This document shows positions 14,681-23,253 of a DNA stretch of 64,000 nucleotides, one piece after another. A program made the position numbers and the translations under genes. The stretch lies in assembly GCA_963761705.1 (NCBI GenBank), contig CAVXHK010000001.1, forward strand, positions 992,001-1,056,000. Direction: 5' to 3'. Every line of letters begins with the position of its first letter. Position 1 is the stretch's first letter. The stretch is from CAVVKW01 sp963761705. Its GTDB lineage: Bacteria; Verrucomicrobiota; Verrucomicrobiia; Chthoniobacterales; JAATET01. The notes beneath the pieces are model-generated. The model was not told where the DNA came from. It was given only the letters and a program-made list of their open reading frames with translations, and searched no databases.

Positions 14681-17600
14681 TTAATGGACGGCGACTTCGG
14701 AGACCCACATAATGCCGGGGCGCTCTTTGGCTCCTCGGAGAGGATCCTGGGTGACGCGGATGGATTGAACGGTCTCAGGCGGGAAGGTGATGCGGGTGCT
14801 GGTCGCTCCGGTTGTGGACTTCCAGTTTGTGAGTGTTTTGGTTTCGCCCGAGAGGGTGGTCGCGATGACGCTTCCACTTTGGCCGGTGTAGAGGATGCCG
14901 GCTTCCTGATTCCAGTGGATCTCAATCGCTTTCACCGCGGTCGGTTTCGGGAATTGAAATTCGATCCAGTGCTCGGCCTCATTCTCTTGAGAAGCCCAGG
15001 ATGCCGGGTTCCAGGCCAGGCCTTCGGTGTCGCTGATGCCGTCCCTGAGTGCGGTGGTCGAGTAGCCGCCGAATGTGCTGTCGGTCGTTGCGGTCACACC
15101 GGACTCGATGGCCAGACTGGCGTTGGCACCCAGGAAGACGACGCGGCACGTCGCTTCCCAAACGACGCGGTCTTCCGATGTGAGGGTGATTTGCAGTGAT
15201 TTGGTGTTCTCGTCTGCGGAGGCGACGGGAAGTGAAAGCGCGCCGTTGGCGTTCGGTCCCAATTCGATGGAGGTGCTTTGCGAACTCTCCGGGTTCGTTC
15301 CCCAGCGGGCGGTGTAGGTCCTGGTTTGATCGGAGGGGTTGTGGAGTTTGAGTGGGACCGTGGCCTCATCTTCCCGGGTGAGGTAGCGTTCTTCAAAATC
15401 GATGACCTTGACGGGAGAAACGGTCGCCGTTTTGACGAAGCGGTTGAACTGGTGGCTGGTTCCATCGGCGGTGGTGATGATCCAGTTCAGATCCTGAGAG
15501 CGCTCGCTGGTGGGTAATTCGATTTGAAGCGGCTTCGTTTCGCCGGGTTGGATACGATGGGTCTGCTCGTCGATCGACCAAGACAGCGCTTGCTCGCTTT
15601 CATTCGTTAAACTGAGATCCCAGAGAGCCGGTTCACCACTTATCGGTCGGTTGGCCAGACGGGTTTCCAAGCGAATGCCGAGAGTCCGTTCCTTTAGGAT
15701 CGAATTGAACGATCGGAGGACTTTCTCAGCCTCGCCATCGCCGGATTGCCAATGGCTCAGGAAGTCGAGTTCTTCTGACACAAGGTCCGGTGAAACAACA
15801 TCAATGAGAAGGATTTGATTCCCCTCCAGAGTGTATCGAGTTTCGGCAGATTCGGCCAGCCAATCCACCTGGCCGTTGAGTGGATGAATCAGGAGCACGT
15901 CTCCGGTTTGTTGGATGAGCTTCAGATCAATGGTCTCCGCATTTTCGGACAAGTTTTGGAGAACGATGTGCCAGATGCCCTCGCTGGAATCGCCGAACTG
16001 CTCGATCTGGACGTTCGGGTTGGGCGAACTTTGAAAATCCTGAACGGCCTGCCATCCGGCGTCCGCAATCCTTCTGATGAGCGGGACGAACGTGCGGAAC
16101 AAGTGCCGGTCGCGTTCGAGGAGATCATGGTCCAGCCAGTAGGGATCGTCGGCCGCGTTGTGGCTGAAGAAGCTGGGTTGAAAGCCGTAGAGCAGGCAGG
16201 TCTCGAAGTAGTGGCGGAGGGGGGCACCCGCGAAGTCGCTGAAGTCGGTGGATTGGAGGAAGCCAAACGGCTTTTGCCCGGACATGGCCCGGACGTAGTT
16301 GAGCTGCGCGCGCGTCGGCGGGTGGTAATGTCCACCGCTGAACCAATCCGTTTCTTGCCCGGGAATGTCGATCCACTGGTTGACGAAAGGCGCGTCCTTG
16401 ACGGGGAAATTGCCCATCAGAAACTTGCCCTTGGAGCGAAGGTAGGTGCCGAGTGCGGCGGTGAATTCGTATTGATGGACGTTCGGTGCGATCAGCGGTT
16501 GCAGGGTATCCATCGTGAAGGTGGCTGGGTAGTCCGTCGCGCGGAGGGCGCGTGGATTGGAGTCCGGTTGCACGGCCGCATCCATGGAATCGAGATAAAT
16601 GCCGTCGACCCGTGGATCCGCCAGAAATTCGACGATTTGTTGCCACTCCGCCTGGGCACGGTTGATCCGAAACGGAGGCACCGTTTCCAAGTCCGGGTCG
16701 GTGTTGACTTCCATGCGCGCCCCGTTGTTCCAGGGAAGGTCCATAAATTTGATGGCAAGTTCGCCGTTTGCGTTGCGGGTGGCGCCGGTCAGGCCCGACG
16801 CGGCGAGGTCTCGGGACCAACCGCTTCCGGCCGCGGCGATGTGCTGCATCTTCTCGATCGTTTGATCGGAAGTCCGGCTTTCGCTGGGATCGAAGGGCAG
16901 CCAGTAGAGCCATGGCTCGGTGTACATCAGGGTTAAAATGCCGCTTTCCTCCGCGTAATCGACATCCTTGCCGCGCGGGCCGCCCTTTTCGAAGAAGGCG
17001 AATCCAAAGTCCTGCGGTTCGGGCAACTGCGAGATGTCGGAGAAGGGCATCCAAAGTCCGGAGGAGGGCACGCGTCGCTCCTGATACCGTGGGTGGCGGT
17101 TGTAGAAATTTTCCAAGGCCAGACGGAAGCTGGACTGTCCCTTGGGGGCGAGCGAGTAGAGCGAGCAGCGAAAGGTGGCTTGCCCGGGGAACTTCTTCGT
17201 TTCGGGTGTCAATGCCATCTCGTAATTGGCGCTGAGGGAATCGGCGGTGGCCGCGAGGAGAAAGACCCTTGGTTCGCTGGGGTCGGTTTCCAGGACGAAA
17301 ACCTGTTCCTGGTTTCCGACCACGGCAAAGGGGTAGTAAGACTGTTTGCGCGCTTCCCCGTAACGACTGCTGGCAGCGTTCGAAAAGACATCGGTTGAAG
17401 AGTTGATCCGGCGTTCGTGCGTCGCGTCGTCCGCCCAGATGAAACCTTCCAGCGAGCGATTCCATCCGACTTCCGCGCGCAGGCTGCGGACAGCTGGATC
17501 GCTGAGCCAGCCGGTGATGCGAACTTCCCCGGCAGTCGGTGAGTCCGCGATGACGGCCCAGTCGACGCCCAGAGTGCGTCCCTTCCACAGGTAGCCATCC

Positions 17601-18328
17601 TCCTTGCGCCAAGCCCGGGTCGGGACGGCTCGCTCGGTCTCACCGCTGACCGCATCGTGGAGCGTGAAGGACAGTTCGGCGGGGCCGATGGCGGCCTGCT
17701 TGAGTAGTTCATCGGCCGCCTCGAAGCCGTCGTCCGTGGATGGATTCCAGCCGTCGAGTTGAGGGCCTTGGTTGAACAACCCCGACAGAGACTCTGGGCG
17801 AGCATCCAACAGGGCTTGCATGTCGACGGTCTCCTTCGGATCGAGCGCTTGCATCCGCTCCAGTGTCCCGGGGTCGATGGGTTGAGTCCCTTGCCGCGGC
17901 CATCGTTCCTCGACCGACCAGTCTTCGCCCGTGACTTCAAGGAAGTAGGCGAACGGCTGATCAAACCGCGGGTGGGTCAGAGTGACGATGAGTTGCTCGT
18001 CCTCGCGCTGAACGGTGGCCGTATTCAGACGGTCCCAGGTCCAACCGGTGCCACCTTCCGGGTAGCCGTAAAAGCTGGTGCCTTCGAGCATGAGGCTGGC
18101 TCCGCTTTGTTCTTCGTGCGGGTCGGATGGCGTCGTTAGAAAGTAAATTCGCAGACGAGCCTCATCGATCTCACTGGCATTCTCGAAGACAAGCGAGATG
18201 GAGTCGTCGAGCCCCGCCGGTTTTTTCACCTGCGGGTCAAACCGGTCTTCTGACGATGCCGCGAGCGACCCGATTGCTTGGATGATGAGGCTGAGGGCGA
18301 GGAGGGAGGCGATGGTGGTCCTTTTCAT
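14681..18328 (-). CDS. large exported glycoside-hydrolase-like protein with C-terminal F5/8-type domain
   Basis: The 1215-residue protein has a signal peptide (residues 1-24), N-terminal beta-rich regions to about 400, a probable TIM-barrel region at about 430-760 and beta domains after that. The region from about 1070 to the end (SGVTATTDSTFGGYSTTALR, later HWIEFQFPKP) is a discoidin-like carbohydrate-binding module. Within the barrel, DGIYLDSMDA (residues about 573-582) ends a beta-strand with acidic residues of the kind used for catalysis, and ETDWFSGGHYHPP (near 660) is probably also in the active site. I cannot assign a CAZy family. It is divergent from the HexNAc operon, with one LacI operator between, so it is probably an exo-acting enzyme that feeds that pathway. 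Confidence 0.6.
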   Translation of the reverse strand: MKRTTIASLLALSLIIQAIGSLAASSEDRFDPQVKKPAGLDDSISLVFENASEIDEARLRIYFLTTPSDPHEEQSGASLMLEGTSFYGYPEGGTGWTWDRLNTATVQREDEQLIVTLTHPRFDQPFAYFLEVTGEDWSVEERWPRQGTQPIDPGTLERMQALDPKETVDMQALLDARPESLSGLFNQGPQLDGWNPSTDDGFEAADELLKQAAIGPAELSFTLHDAVSGETERAVPTRAWRKEDGYLWKGRTLGVDWAVIADSPTAGEVRITGWLSDPAVRSLRAEVGWNRSLEGFIWADDATHERRINSSTDVFSNAASSRYGEARKQSYYPFAVVGNQEQVFVLETDPSEPRVFLLAATADSLSANYEMALTPETKKFPGQATFRCSLYSLAPKGQSSFRLALENFYNRHPRYQERRVPSSGLWMPFSDISQLPEPQDFGFAFFEKGGPRGKDVDYAEESGILTLMYTEPWLYWLPFDPSESRTSDQTIEKMQHIAAAGSGWSRDLAASGLTGATRNANGELAIKFMDLPWNNGARMEVNTDPDLETVPPFRINRAQAEWQQIVEFLADPRVDGIYLDSMDAAVQPDSNPRALRATDYPATFTMDTLQPLIAPNVHQYEFTAALGTYLRSKGKFLMGNFPVKDAPFVNQWIDIPGQETDWFSGGHYHPPTRAQLNYVRAMSGQKPFGFLQSTDFSDFAGAPLRHYFETCLLYGFQPSFFSHNAADDPYWLDHDLLERDRHLFRTFVPLIRRIADAGWQAVQDFQSSPNPNVQIEQFGDSSEGIWHIVLQNLSENAETIDLKLIQQTGDVLLIHPLNGQVDWLAESAETRYTLEGNQILLIDVVSPDLVSEELDFLSHWQSGDGEAEKVLRSFNSILKERTLGIRLETRLANRPISGEPALWDLSLTNESEQALSWSIDEQTHRIQPGETKPLQIELPTSERSQDLNWIITTADGTSHQFNRFVKTATVSPVKVIDFEERYLTREDEATVPLKLHNPSDQTRTYTARWGTNPESSQSTSIELGPNANGALSLPVASADENTKSLQITLTSEDRVVWEATCRVVFLGANASLAIESGVTATTDSTFGGYSTTALRDGISDTEGLAWNPASWASQENEAEHWIEFQFPKPTAVKAIEIHWNQEAGILYTGQSGSVIATTLSGETKTLTNWKSTTGATSTRITFPPETVQSIRVTQDPLRGAKERPGIMWVSEVAVH

Positions 18329-18409
18329 GATATGAGGCGATGAGTGGATTTCAGTGGGCCATCCGCAGGTTGGTGGCGTCCGGGCGATCGGCAGTCGATT
18401 TCGCAGAAA

Positions 18410-18425
18410 ATGTAACCGGTTACAA
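18410..18425. promoter_or_regulatory. LacI-type operator copy 3, divergent promoter region
   Basis: ATGTAACCGGTTACAA, identical to copy 2, in the 139-base region between the hydrolase-like gene (minus) and the nucleotidyltransferase gene (plus). One bound repressor could control both promoters. Confidence 0.85.
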
Positions 18426-18467
18426 TTTTTTTCTTTGCCTGAGGTTTCGGTGGCGTTAGGTGGGGGA

Positions 18468-19448
18468 ATGGCTTCAGAAACAGAAAGTTTAATCAGGGGA
18501 GATGAGAAGACGCGCGGGCGGCTTTCGAAACCGACATTGTTGGTTTTGGCTGCGGGAATGGGGAGCCGGTACGGGGGGTTGAAGCAGATCGATCCGGTGG
18601 GGCCACGCGGCGAATTTGTGCTGGATTATTCCGTTTTCGACGCGGTGCGGGCGGGATTTGGGAAGGTCGTTTTCGTGATTCGCGAGGAATTTGAGGCGGA
18701 GTTTCGGGAGAAGGTGGTGTCGCGGTTCGGTGACGCTGTGGAGGTCGAACTGGTGTATCAGGCACTGGACGACCTGCCGGAGGGATTCGAGGTGCCGGAG
18801 GGTCGCGAGAAGCCGTGGGGGACGGGGCAGGCGATCTGGGCGGCGCGGGACGTGGTGCGCGAGCCGTTTCTGGTCGTGAACGCGGATGATTTCTACGGTC
18901 GGGCGGCGTTCGCGGTGATGGGGGACTGGTTGCGGGGCGTGGGCGGTAGGGGTGCGATTGCGTGCTCGCTCGTGGCGTATGCGCTGCGGAACACGGTGTC
19001 GGAGCACGGGACGGTGTCTCGGGGGATCTGCGCGGTGGACGCTGGCGGGGTTCTGAAGACGGTGACGGAATGCACGGAGATCGGGGCGGCTGAGGGCGGC
19101 GGGTTCACGGGGGAGGATCCGGAGGGGACGGGGCGGTCATTCAGCGGAGAGGAACTGGTCTCGATGAATTTCTGGGGATTTTCGCCCGAGGTTTTTCCCC
19201 GGCTGGGCGAGCTGTTTGCCGATTTTTTGCGGCAGCTGACTCCAGACAAACCGAAGGCGGAGTTTTACATTCCGAGCGCGGTGAGTGAGTTGATCGCCGG
19301 GGGTGAGGCTGAGGTGGCGGTGCTGGAATCGGACGCGCGGTGGTTCGGCGTAACGTATCGCGAGGACCGGGAGGGAGTCGTTGCCGAGTTGGCGCGGATC
19401 GGTGCGGCGGGTGAGTATCCGACGCCTTTGTGGGAGGGCGGGAAATGA
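18468..19448 (+). CDS. sugar-1-phosphate nucleotidyltransferase
   Basis: From the ATG at 18468 the product is 326 residues. It has the nucleotidyltransferase signature LAAGMGSRYGGLKQIDPVG (near residue 26), a nucleotide-sugar fold with FLVVNADDFYG and a conserved late SGEELVSMNFWGF. I chose this start because an upstream in-frame reading would translate the operator. The family transfers NMP to sugar 1-phosphates. Placed directly before a NahK-like kinase and a UDP-sugar epimerase, a UTP-dependent HexNAc-1-phosphate uridylyltransferase is likely. Its stop overlaps the kinase ATG (ATGA). Confidence 0.8.
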   Translation: MASETESLIRGDEKTRGRLSKPTLLVLAAGMGSRYGGLKQIDPVGPRGEFVLDYSVFDAVRAGFGKVVFVIREEFEAEFREKVVSRFGDAVEVELVYQALDDLPEGFEVPEGREKPWGTGQAIWAARDVVREPFLVVNADDFYGRAAFAVMGDWLRGVGGRGAIACSLVAYALRNTVSEHGTVSRGICAVDAGGVLKTVTECTEIGAAEGGGFTGEDPEGTGRSFSGEELVSMNFWGFSPEVFPRLGELFADFLRQLTPDKPKAEFYIPSAVSELIAGGEAEVAVLESDARWFGVTYREDREGVVAELARIGAAGEYPTPLWEGGK

Positions 19449-20548
19449 GCGTGCCGCTGTCTGAGGTCATCAAAAATTTCCGGGTTTACGGTTCGTTTCT
19501 CGAGGGCGAGCCGTACGGGAGTGGACACATCAACAACACCTTCGCGGCGGCTTTCAGTCAGAGCGGAACGCGGGTGCGGTACATCTTTCAGCGAATCAAC
19601 CACACGGTGTTCAAGGATCCGGAGGGTCTGATGGATAACATCCGCCGGGTGACCGAGGAGGCTCAGCGTCAGTTGGGGACAACAGGGATGCTGGACGCTT
19701 CGCGTCGGTCGCTGCGGGTGATTCCGGGAATCGATGGGCGTCCGTTTTACCGCGATGAGGAGGGATGGACGTGGCGGTGTTATCCGTTCATCGAGGGAGC
19801 GCGGACCTACGACGTGATCGAAAACGAGGACCAGGCGTACGCGGCGGCGCGGGCGTTTGGCGAATTTCAACGGCTGGTGGCTTCGGTTCCCGGCGAGCGG
19901 TTGCTGGAAACGATTCCGAATTTTCACAATACGCGGGCGCGTTTTGAGCGGCTGCGGGCGGTGGTGGAGGCGGATCCGATGGGTCGTCTGGCTGGGGTGC
20001 GGACGGAGTGGGATTTCGTGAAGAGCCGGGAGAGTGTGGTCGACTCGCTGCTGGATCTGCAAGCGAGTGGGGCGATCCCGGAGCGCGTGACGCACAACGA
20101 TACGAAGCTGAACAACGTGATGATCGACGACGCGACGGGCGTGGGGATCTGCGTGATCGATTTGGATACGGTGATGCCGGGGCTGGCGCTTTACGACTTT
20201 GGCGATCTGGTGCGGACGGCGACGAGCCCGGCGCTGGAGGACGAGGTCGACGTGTCGAAGGTGGCGATGCAGATGCCGATGTTTCGGGCGTTGGTGCGCG
20301 GCTACCTGGAGGCGGGTCGGGAGTTTCTCAATGAAGCGGAGATCGCGGCGTTGCCGCTGGCGGGGAAACTGATTACGCTGGAGACGGGAATTCGATTTCT
20401 GACGGATTACCTGGAGGGCGACGTGTATTTCAAAGTGAAGCGGGAGGGGCACAATCTCGATCGCTGCCGGACGCAGCTGGCGCTGGTGAAGCGGATCGAG
20501 GAGCAGGAGGCGGAGATGGCCCGGGTTGTGGAGGAGTTTTACCGATGA
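19445..20548 (+). CDS. NahK-like N-acetylhexosamine 1-kinase (APH fold)
   Basis: The 367-residue protein has the phosphotransferase fold with the N-lobe GSGHINNTF and YIFQRINHTVFKDPEGLMDN, both typical of NahK (N-acetylhexosamine 1-kinase), and the catalytic loop THNDTKLNNVMID (Asp219) followed by the metal-binding VIDLDTVMPG. Close homologues are often annotated as mucin desulfatase, a name with little biochemical support. NahK phosphorylates GlcNAc and GalNAc at C1. The position between a nucleotidyltransferase and a 4-epimerase, with four-base overlaps on both sides, matches the lacto-N-biose/galacto-N-biose pathway of bifidobacteria. Confidence 0.8.
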   Translation: MSVPLSEVIKNFRVYGSFLEGEPYGSGHINNTFAAAFSQSGTRVRYIFQRINHTVFKDPEGLMDNIRRVTEEAQRQLGTTGMLDASRRSLRVIPGIDGRPFYRDEEGWTWRCYPFIEGARTYDVIENEDQAYAAARAFGEFQRLVASVPGERLLETIPNFHNTRARFERLRAVVEADPMGRLAGVRTEWDFVKSRESVVDSLLDLQASGAIPERVTHNDTKLNNVMIDDATGVGICVIDLDTVMPGLALYDFGDLVRTATSPALEDEVDVSKVAMQMPMFRALVRGYLEAGREFLNEAEIAALPLAGKLITLETGIRFLTDYLEGDVYFKVKREGHNLDRCRTQLALVKRIEEQEAEMARVVEEFYR

Positions 20549-21441
20549 AGGTGCTCGTGACGGGGGGGAGCGGGTTCATCGGGAGCCACGTGGTCGAGCG
20601 GTTTCAGGGCCGGGCTGAGATCGTGGTGCTGGACGATCTCCGGAGCGGTCACGCGGAGAATCTGGCGGGGCTGGAGTGCGAGTTCGTGCGCGGATCGATC
20701 CTGGATCGGGAGCTGGTGGAGCGGACGATGGCGGGGGTGGACTACGTGTTTCACTTGGCGGCGCTGGTGAGCGTGCCGGAGTCGATGGAGAAGCCGCGGG
20801 AGACGGTGGAGATCAACGTGAACGGGTTGCTCAACGTGCTGGAGGCTGCGCGTGGAGCCGGGGTGAAGAAGTTGTGTTTTGCGAGTTCCGCGGCGGTTTA
20901 CGGGGAAAATCCGGTGCAGCCGAAGGTGGAGACGATGGTTCCGGATCCAAGGAGTCAGTACGCAATCACGAAGTTGGACGGCGAGTATTATTGCGGGCTC
21001 TACGCGCGGGAAGGGTGGCTGTCGACGGCTTGTTTGCGATTTTTCAACGTGTTTGGGCCGAGGCAGGATCCGGCGACCGCCTACGCGGCGGCGGTGCCGA
21101 TTTTCCTGGAGAAAGCGCGGAATGGCGAGCCGATCACGGTGTACGGCGACGGGGGCCAGACGCGGGATTTTATTTTCGTGAAGGACATCGTGGGGGCGCT
21201 CGCGTTTGCGGCGGAGACGGAAGGCGTCGAGGGAGCGTTCAATGCGGGTTACGGCGGGGCGTTGACCATTTTGGAGTTGGTGGAAGCGATCAAGCGGCTG
21301 ACGCGATCGCGGTCCGAGGTGGTCCACGCGGAGGTGCGGGCGGGGGACATCCGGCACTCGACGTCGGATCCCGGGAAATTGATGGCAGCGGGGTGGCGGC
21401 CGGAGTTTTCGGTGGAGCGAGGTTTGGAGGCTCTGGTGTGA
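20545..21441 (+). CDS. NAD-dependent UDP-sugar 4-epimerase (extended SDR)
   Basis: The 298-residue protein has the NAD motif VTGGSGFIGSH at the N-terminus, the SSAAVYG catalytic serine region and the YAITK catalytic pair (Tyr139, Lys143). The tail has GDGGQTRDFIFVKDI, typical of UDP-glucose or UDP-GlcNAc 4-epimerases. Context favours interconversion of UDP-GalNAc and UDP-GlcNAc. It starts four bases inside the kinase gene. Confidence 0.85.
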   Translation: MKVLVTGGSGFIGSHVVERFQGRAEIVVLDDLRSGHAENLAGLECEFVRGSILDRELVERTMAGVDYVFHLAALVSVPESMEKPRETVEINVNGLLNVLEAARGAGVKKLCFASSAAVYGENPVQPKVETMVPDPRSQYAITKLDGEYYCGLYAREGWLSTACLRFFNVFGPRQDPATAYAAAVPIFLEKARNGEPITVYGDGGQTRDFIFVKDIVGALAFAAETEGVEGAFNAGYGGALTILELVEAIKRLTRSRSEVVHAEVRAGDIRHSTSDPGKLMAAGWRPEFSVERGLEALV

Positions 21442-21502
21442 TGGCGTGGCTCTCCGGCTTGCCTTGCGCAGGGCCGGGAGAATCGATAGCCGTTTCCGGG
21501 TC

Positions 21503-22360
21503 ATGATGTTTCGATCGGAAAATGCGGAGGTCTTTGTGCCCGGGGGCGGCGACGGGACCGCGGCGGTGGGGCGGACGACGCAGCTTGGTATCGGGGCGCA
21601 CCAGGATGATTTGGAATTCATGGCGTTCTCCGGGATTGCGGAGTGTTTTCGGTCGCAGAGCGAATGGTTCGGTGGCGTGATCTGCACGGACGGGAGGGGG
21701 AGTTCGGCGAACGGGCCTTACGCGGGAATCGATCCGGCTGAACTCGGTGCGATTCGTGGCCGTGAGCAGCGGCAGGCGGCGGAGGTGGGACGGTTTTCGT
21801 TCGTGGCGCAGCTCGGGTATCCGAGTGCGGCGATTCGCCCGCCGACGGGGAGCGGATTGGTGGAGGATCTGGCGACGGTGATCGGGGCGGCGGGGCCGCG
21901 GGTGATCTACACGCACAATCCGGCGGACAAGCACGCGACGCACATCAACGTGCTGGTCGCGGTGCTGGAGGCTTTGCGGGAAGTGCCGACCGACCGTCGG
22001 CCGGATCGCTTGCTGGGTTGTGAGATGTGGCGGGGGCTGGATTGGTTGGGGGACGAGGAAAAGGTCGTGCTGGATTGCAGCGGCGCGGAGCATTTGGCGG
22101 CCGCACTGAACGGGGTGTTCGATTCGCAGATCGCGGGGGGAAAACGCTATGACCTGGCGGTGGCGGGGCGACGCCGGGCGAACGCGACGTTGCTGGATTC
22201 GCACGCGGGGGATGGGGCGGCGGCGGTGACCTACGCGATGGACCTCACGCCGCTGATCGGAGCGGCCACGGAGGACATGGTGGATTTTACCCTGGGGATG
22301 ATTGATCGGACGCGGGAGAGTATTCGGAAGCAAATGGCGAGATCCCTCGGGATTCAATGA
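21503..22360 (+). CDS. PIG-L-family deacetylase
   Basis: The product has the PIG-L zinc motif as GAHQDDLEF (usually AHPDDxE) near residue 33 and the later histidine motif YTHNPADKHATHINV near residue 151. The family removes N-acetyl groups from GlcNAc-containing substrates. The frame is open from 21446, but the first 20 codons cover a hairpin-like GC stretch; the double ATG at 21503/21506 is a better start. With nagB next, the simplest reading is N-deacetylation of a GlcNAc derivative to feed the deaminase. No separate NagA is visible in the window. Confidence 0.75.
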   Translation: MMFRSENAEVFVPGGGDGTAAVGRTTQLGIGAHQDDLEFMAFSGIAECFRSQSEWFGGVICTDGRGSSANGPYAGIDPAELGAIRGREQRQAAEVGRFSFVAQLGYPSAAIRPPTGSGLVEDLATVIGAAGPRVIYTHNPADKHATHINVLVAVLEALREVPTDRRPDRLLGCEMWRGLDWLGDEEKVVLDCSGAEHLAAALNGVFDSQIAGGKRYDLAVAGRRRANATLLDSHAGDGAAAVTYAMDLTPLIGAATEDMVDFTLGMIDRTRESIRKQMARSLGIQ

Positions 22361-22370
22361 TCTTGAACCA

Positions 22371-22455
22371 ATGAACGGACTGACCCCTCGATTGACCAAT
22401 GAACGGACTGACCCCTCGATTGACCCCTCGATAATGAACGGACTGACCCCTCGAT
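22371..22455. repeat. three copies of a TGACCCC-type repeat upstream of nagB
   Basis: ATGAACGGACTGACCCCTC (plus GAT) occurs at 22371, 22399 and 22434, with an extra TGACCCCTCGAT unit between the last two. The repeats fill the whole 98-base gap between the deacetylase gene and nagB, ending three bases before its ATG. The spacing (28 and 35 bases) is uneven and there are no spacers, so this is not a CRISPR. Confidence 0.8.
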
Positions 22456-22458
22456 AGT

Positions 22459-23247
22459 ATGGAAGTTATCATCACGGAAGGACGGGACCGGGCTTCGGAA
22501 CTCGTTGCTCGGCAGATCGCGAACCTGATCGAGCGGAAGCCCGATGCGGTCCTCGGGCTGGCGACCGGGAGCACGCCGCTGCCGCTTTACCACGAGTTGA
22601 TCACGTTGCATCGCGAGGAGGGGTTGGATTTTTCAAGAGTGACCACGTTCAACCTCGACGAATACCTCGGGCTGTCGGCGGAGCACCCGGCCTCGTATCA
22701 CCACTTCATGTGGGAAAATTTCTTTCGATTCGTGAACGTGGATCGAGAGCGGGTGCACATCCCGGACGGTCGGGTGCAGGAACGGGAAATTGCTACCGAA
22801 TGCCGACGATACGAGGAGATGATCGAGGCGGCGGGGGGGATCGATTACCAGGTGCTCGGGATCGGTTCGGATGGACACATCGGTTTTAACGAGCCGGGGT
22901 CGTCGCTGGCTTCGCGGACGCGGATCAAGACGTTGACGCAGCGGACGCGGGCGGACAACGCGCGGTATTTCGAGGAGGGCGCCGAGATGCCGAATCACGT
23001 GATCACAATGGGGATCGGCACGATCATGGAGGCGCGGGTGATTGCGTTGCTGGCCTTCGGGCCGACGAAAGCGGCGGCGGTGGCCGGGGCGGTGGAGGGT
23101 CCGGTGTCGGCGAACAATCCGGCTTCGGTGCTGCAGATGCACCCGGTGGCGCGGATTTTTGTCGACGAGGATGCGGCGACGGGGCTGGCGCGGGCGGAGT
23201 ATTATCGGTGGGTCTGGGAACAGAAGCCGGAGTGGCAGATCGCGTAG
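22459..23247 (+). CDS. nagB: glucosamine-6-phosphate deaminase
   Basis: The 262-residue protein has all the NagB hallmarks: GLATGSTPLPLY (phosphate loop), TTFNLDEYLGL with the catalytic aspartate pair, and LGIGSDGHIGFNEPGSSL with the ring-opening histidine, then TMGIGTIMEA. Length is standard. It converts glucosamine 6-phosphate to fructose 6-phosphate and ammonia, linking amino-sugar use to glycolysis. The start ATG follows the TGACCCC repeats directly, so there is no ordinary leader or ribosome-binding site of its own in front of it. Confidence 0.92.
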   Translation: MEVIITEGRDRASELVARQIANLIERKPDAVLGLATGSTPLPLYHELITLHREEGLDFSRVTTFNLDEYLGLSAEHPASYHHFMWENFFRFVNVDRERVHIPDGRVQEREIATECRRYEEMIEAAGGIDYQVLGIGSDGHIGFNEPGSSLASRTRIKTLTQRTRADNARYFEEGAEMPNHVITMGIGTIMEARVIALLAFGPTKAAAVAGAVEGPVSANNPASVLQMHPVARIFVDEDAATGLARAEYYRWVWEQKPEWQIA

Positions 23248-23253
23248 GTTGAC

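Noticed and set aside
22371..22455. Possible CRISPR remnant upstream of nagB
   Set aside because: Only three copies, uneven spacing of 28 and 35 bases and almost no sequence between the units.
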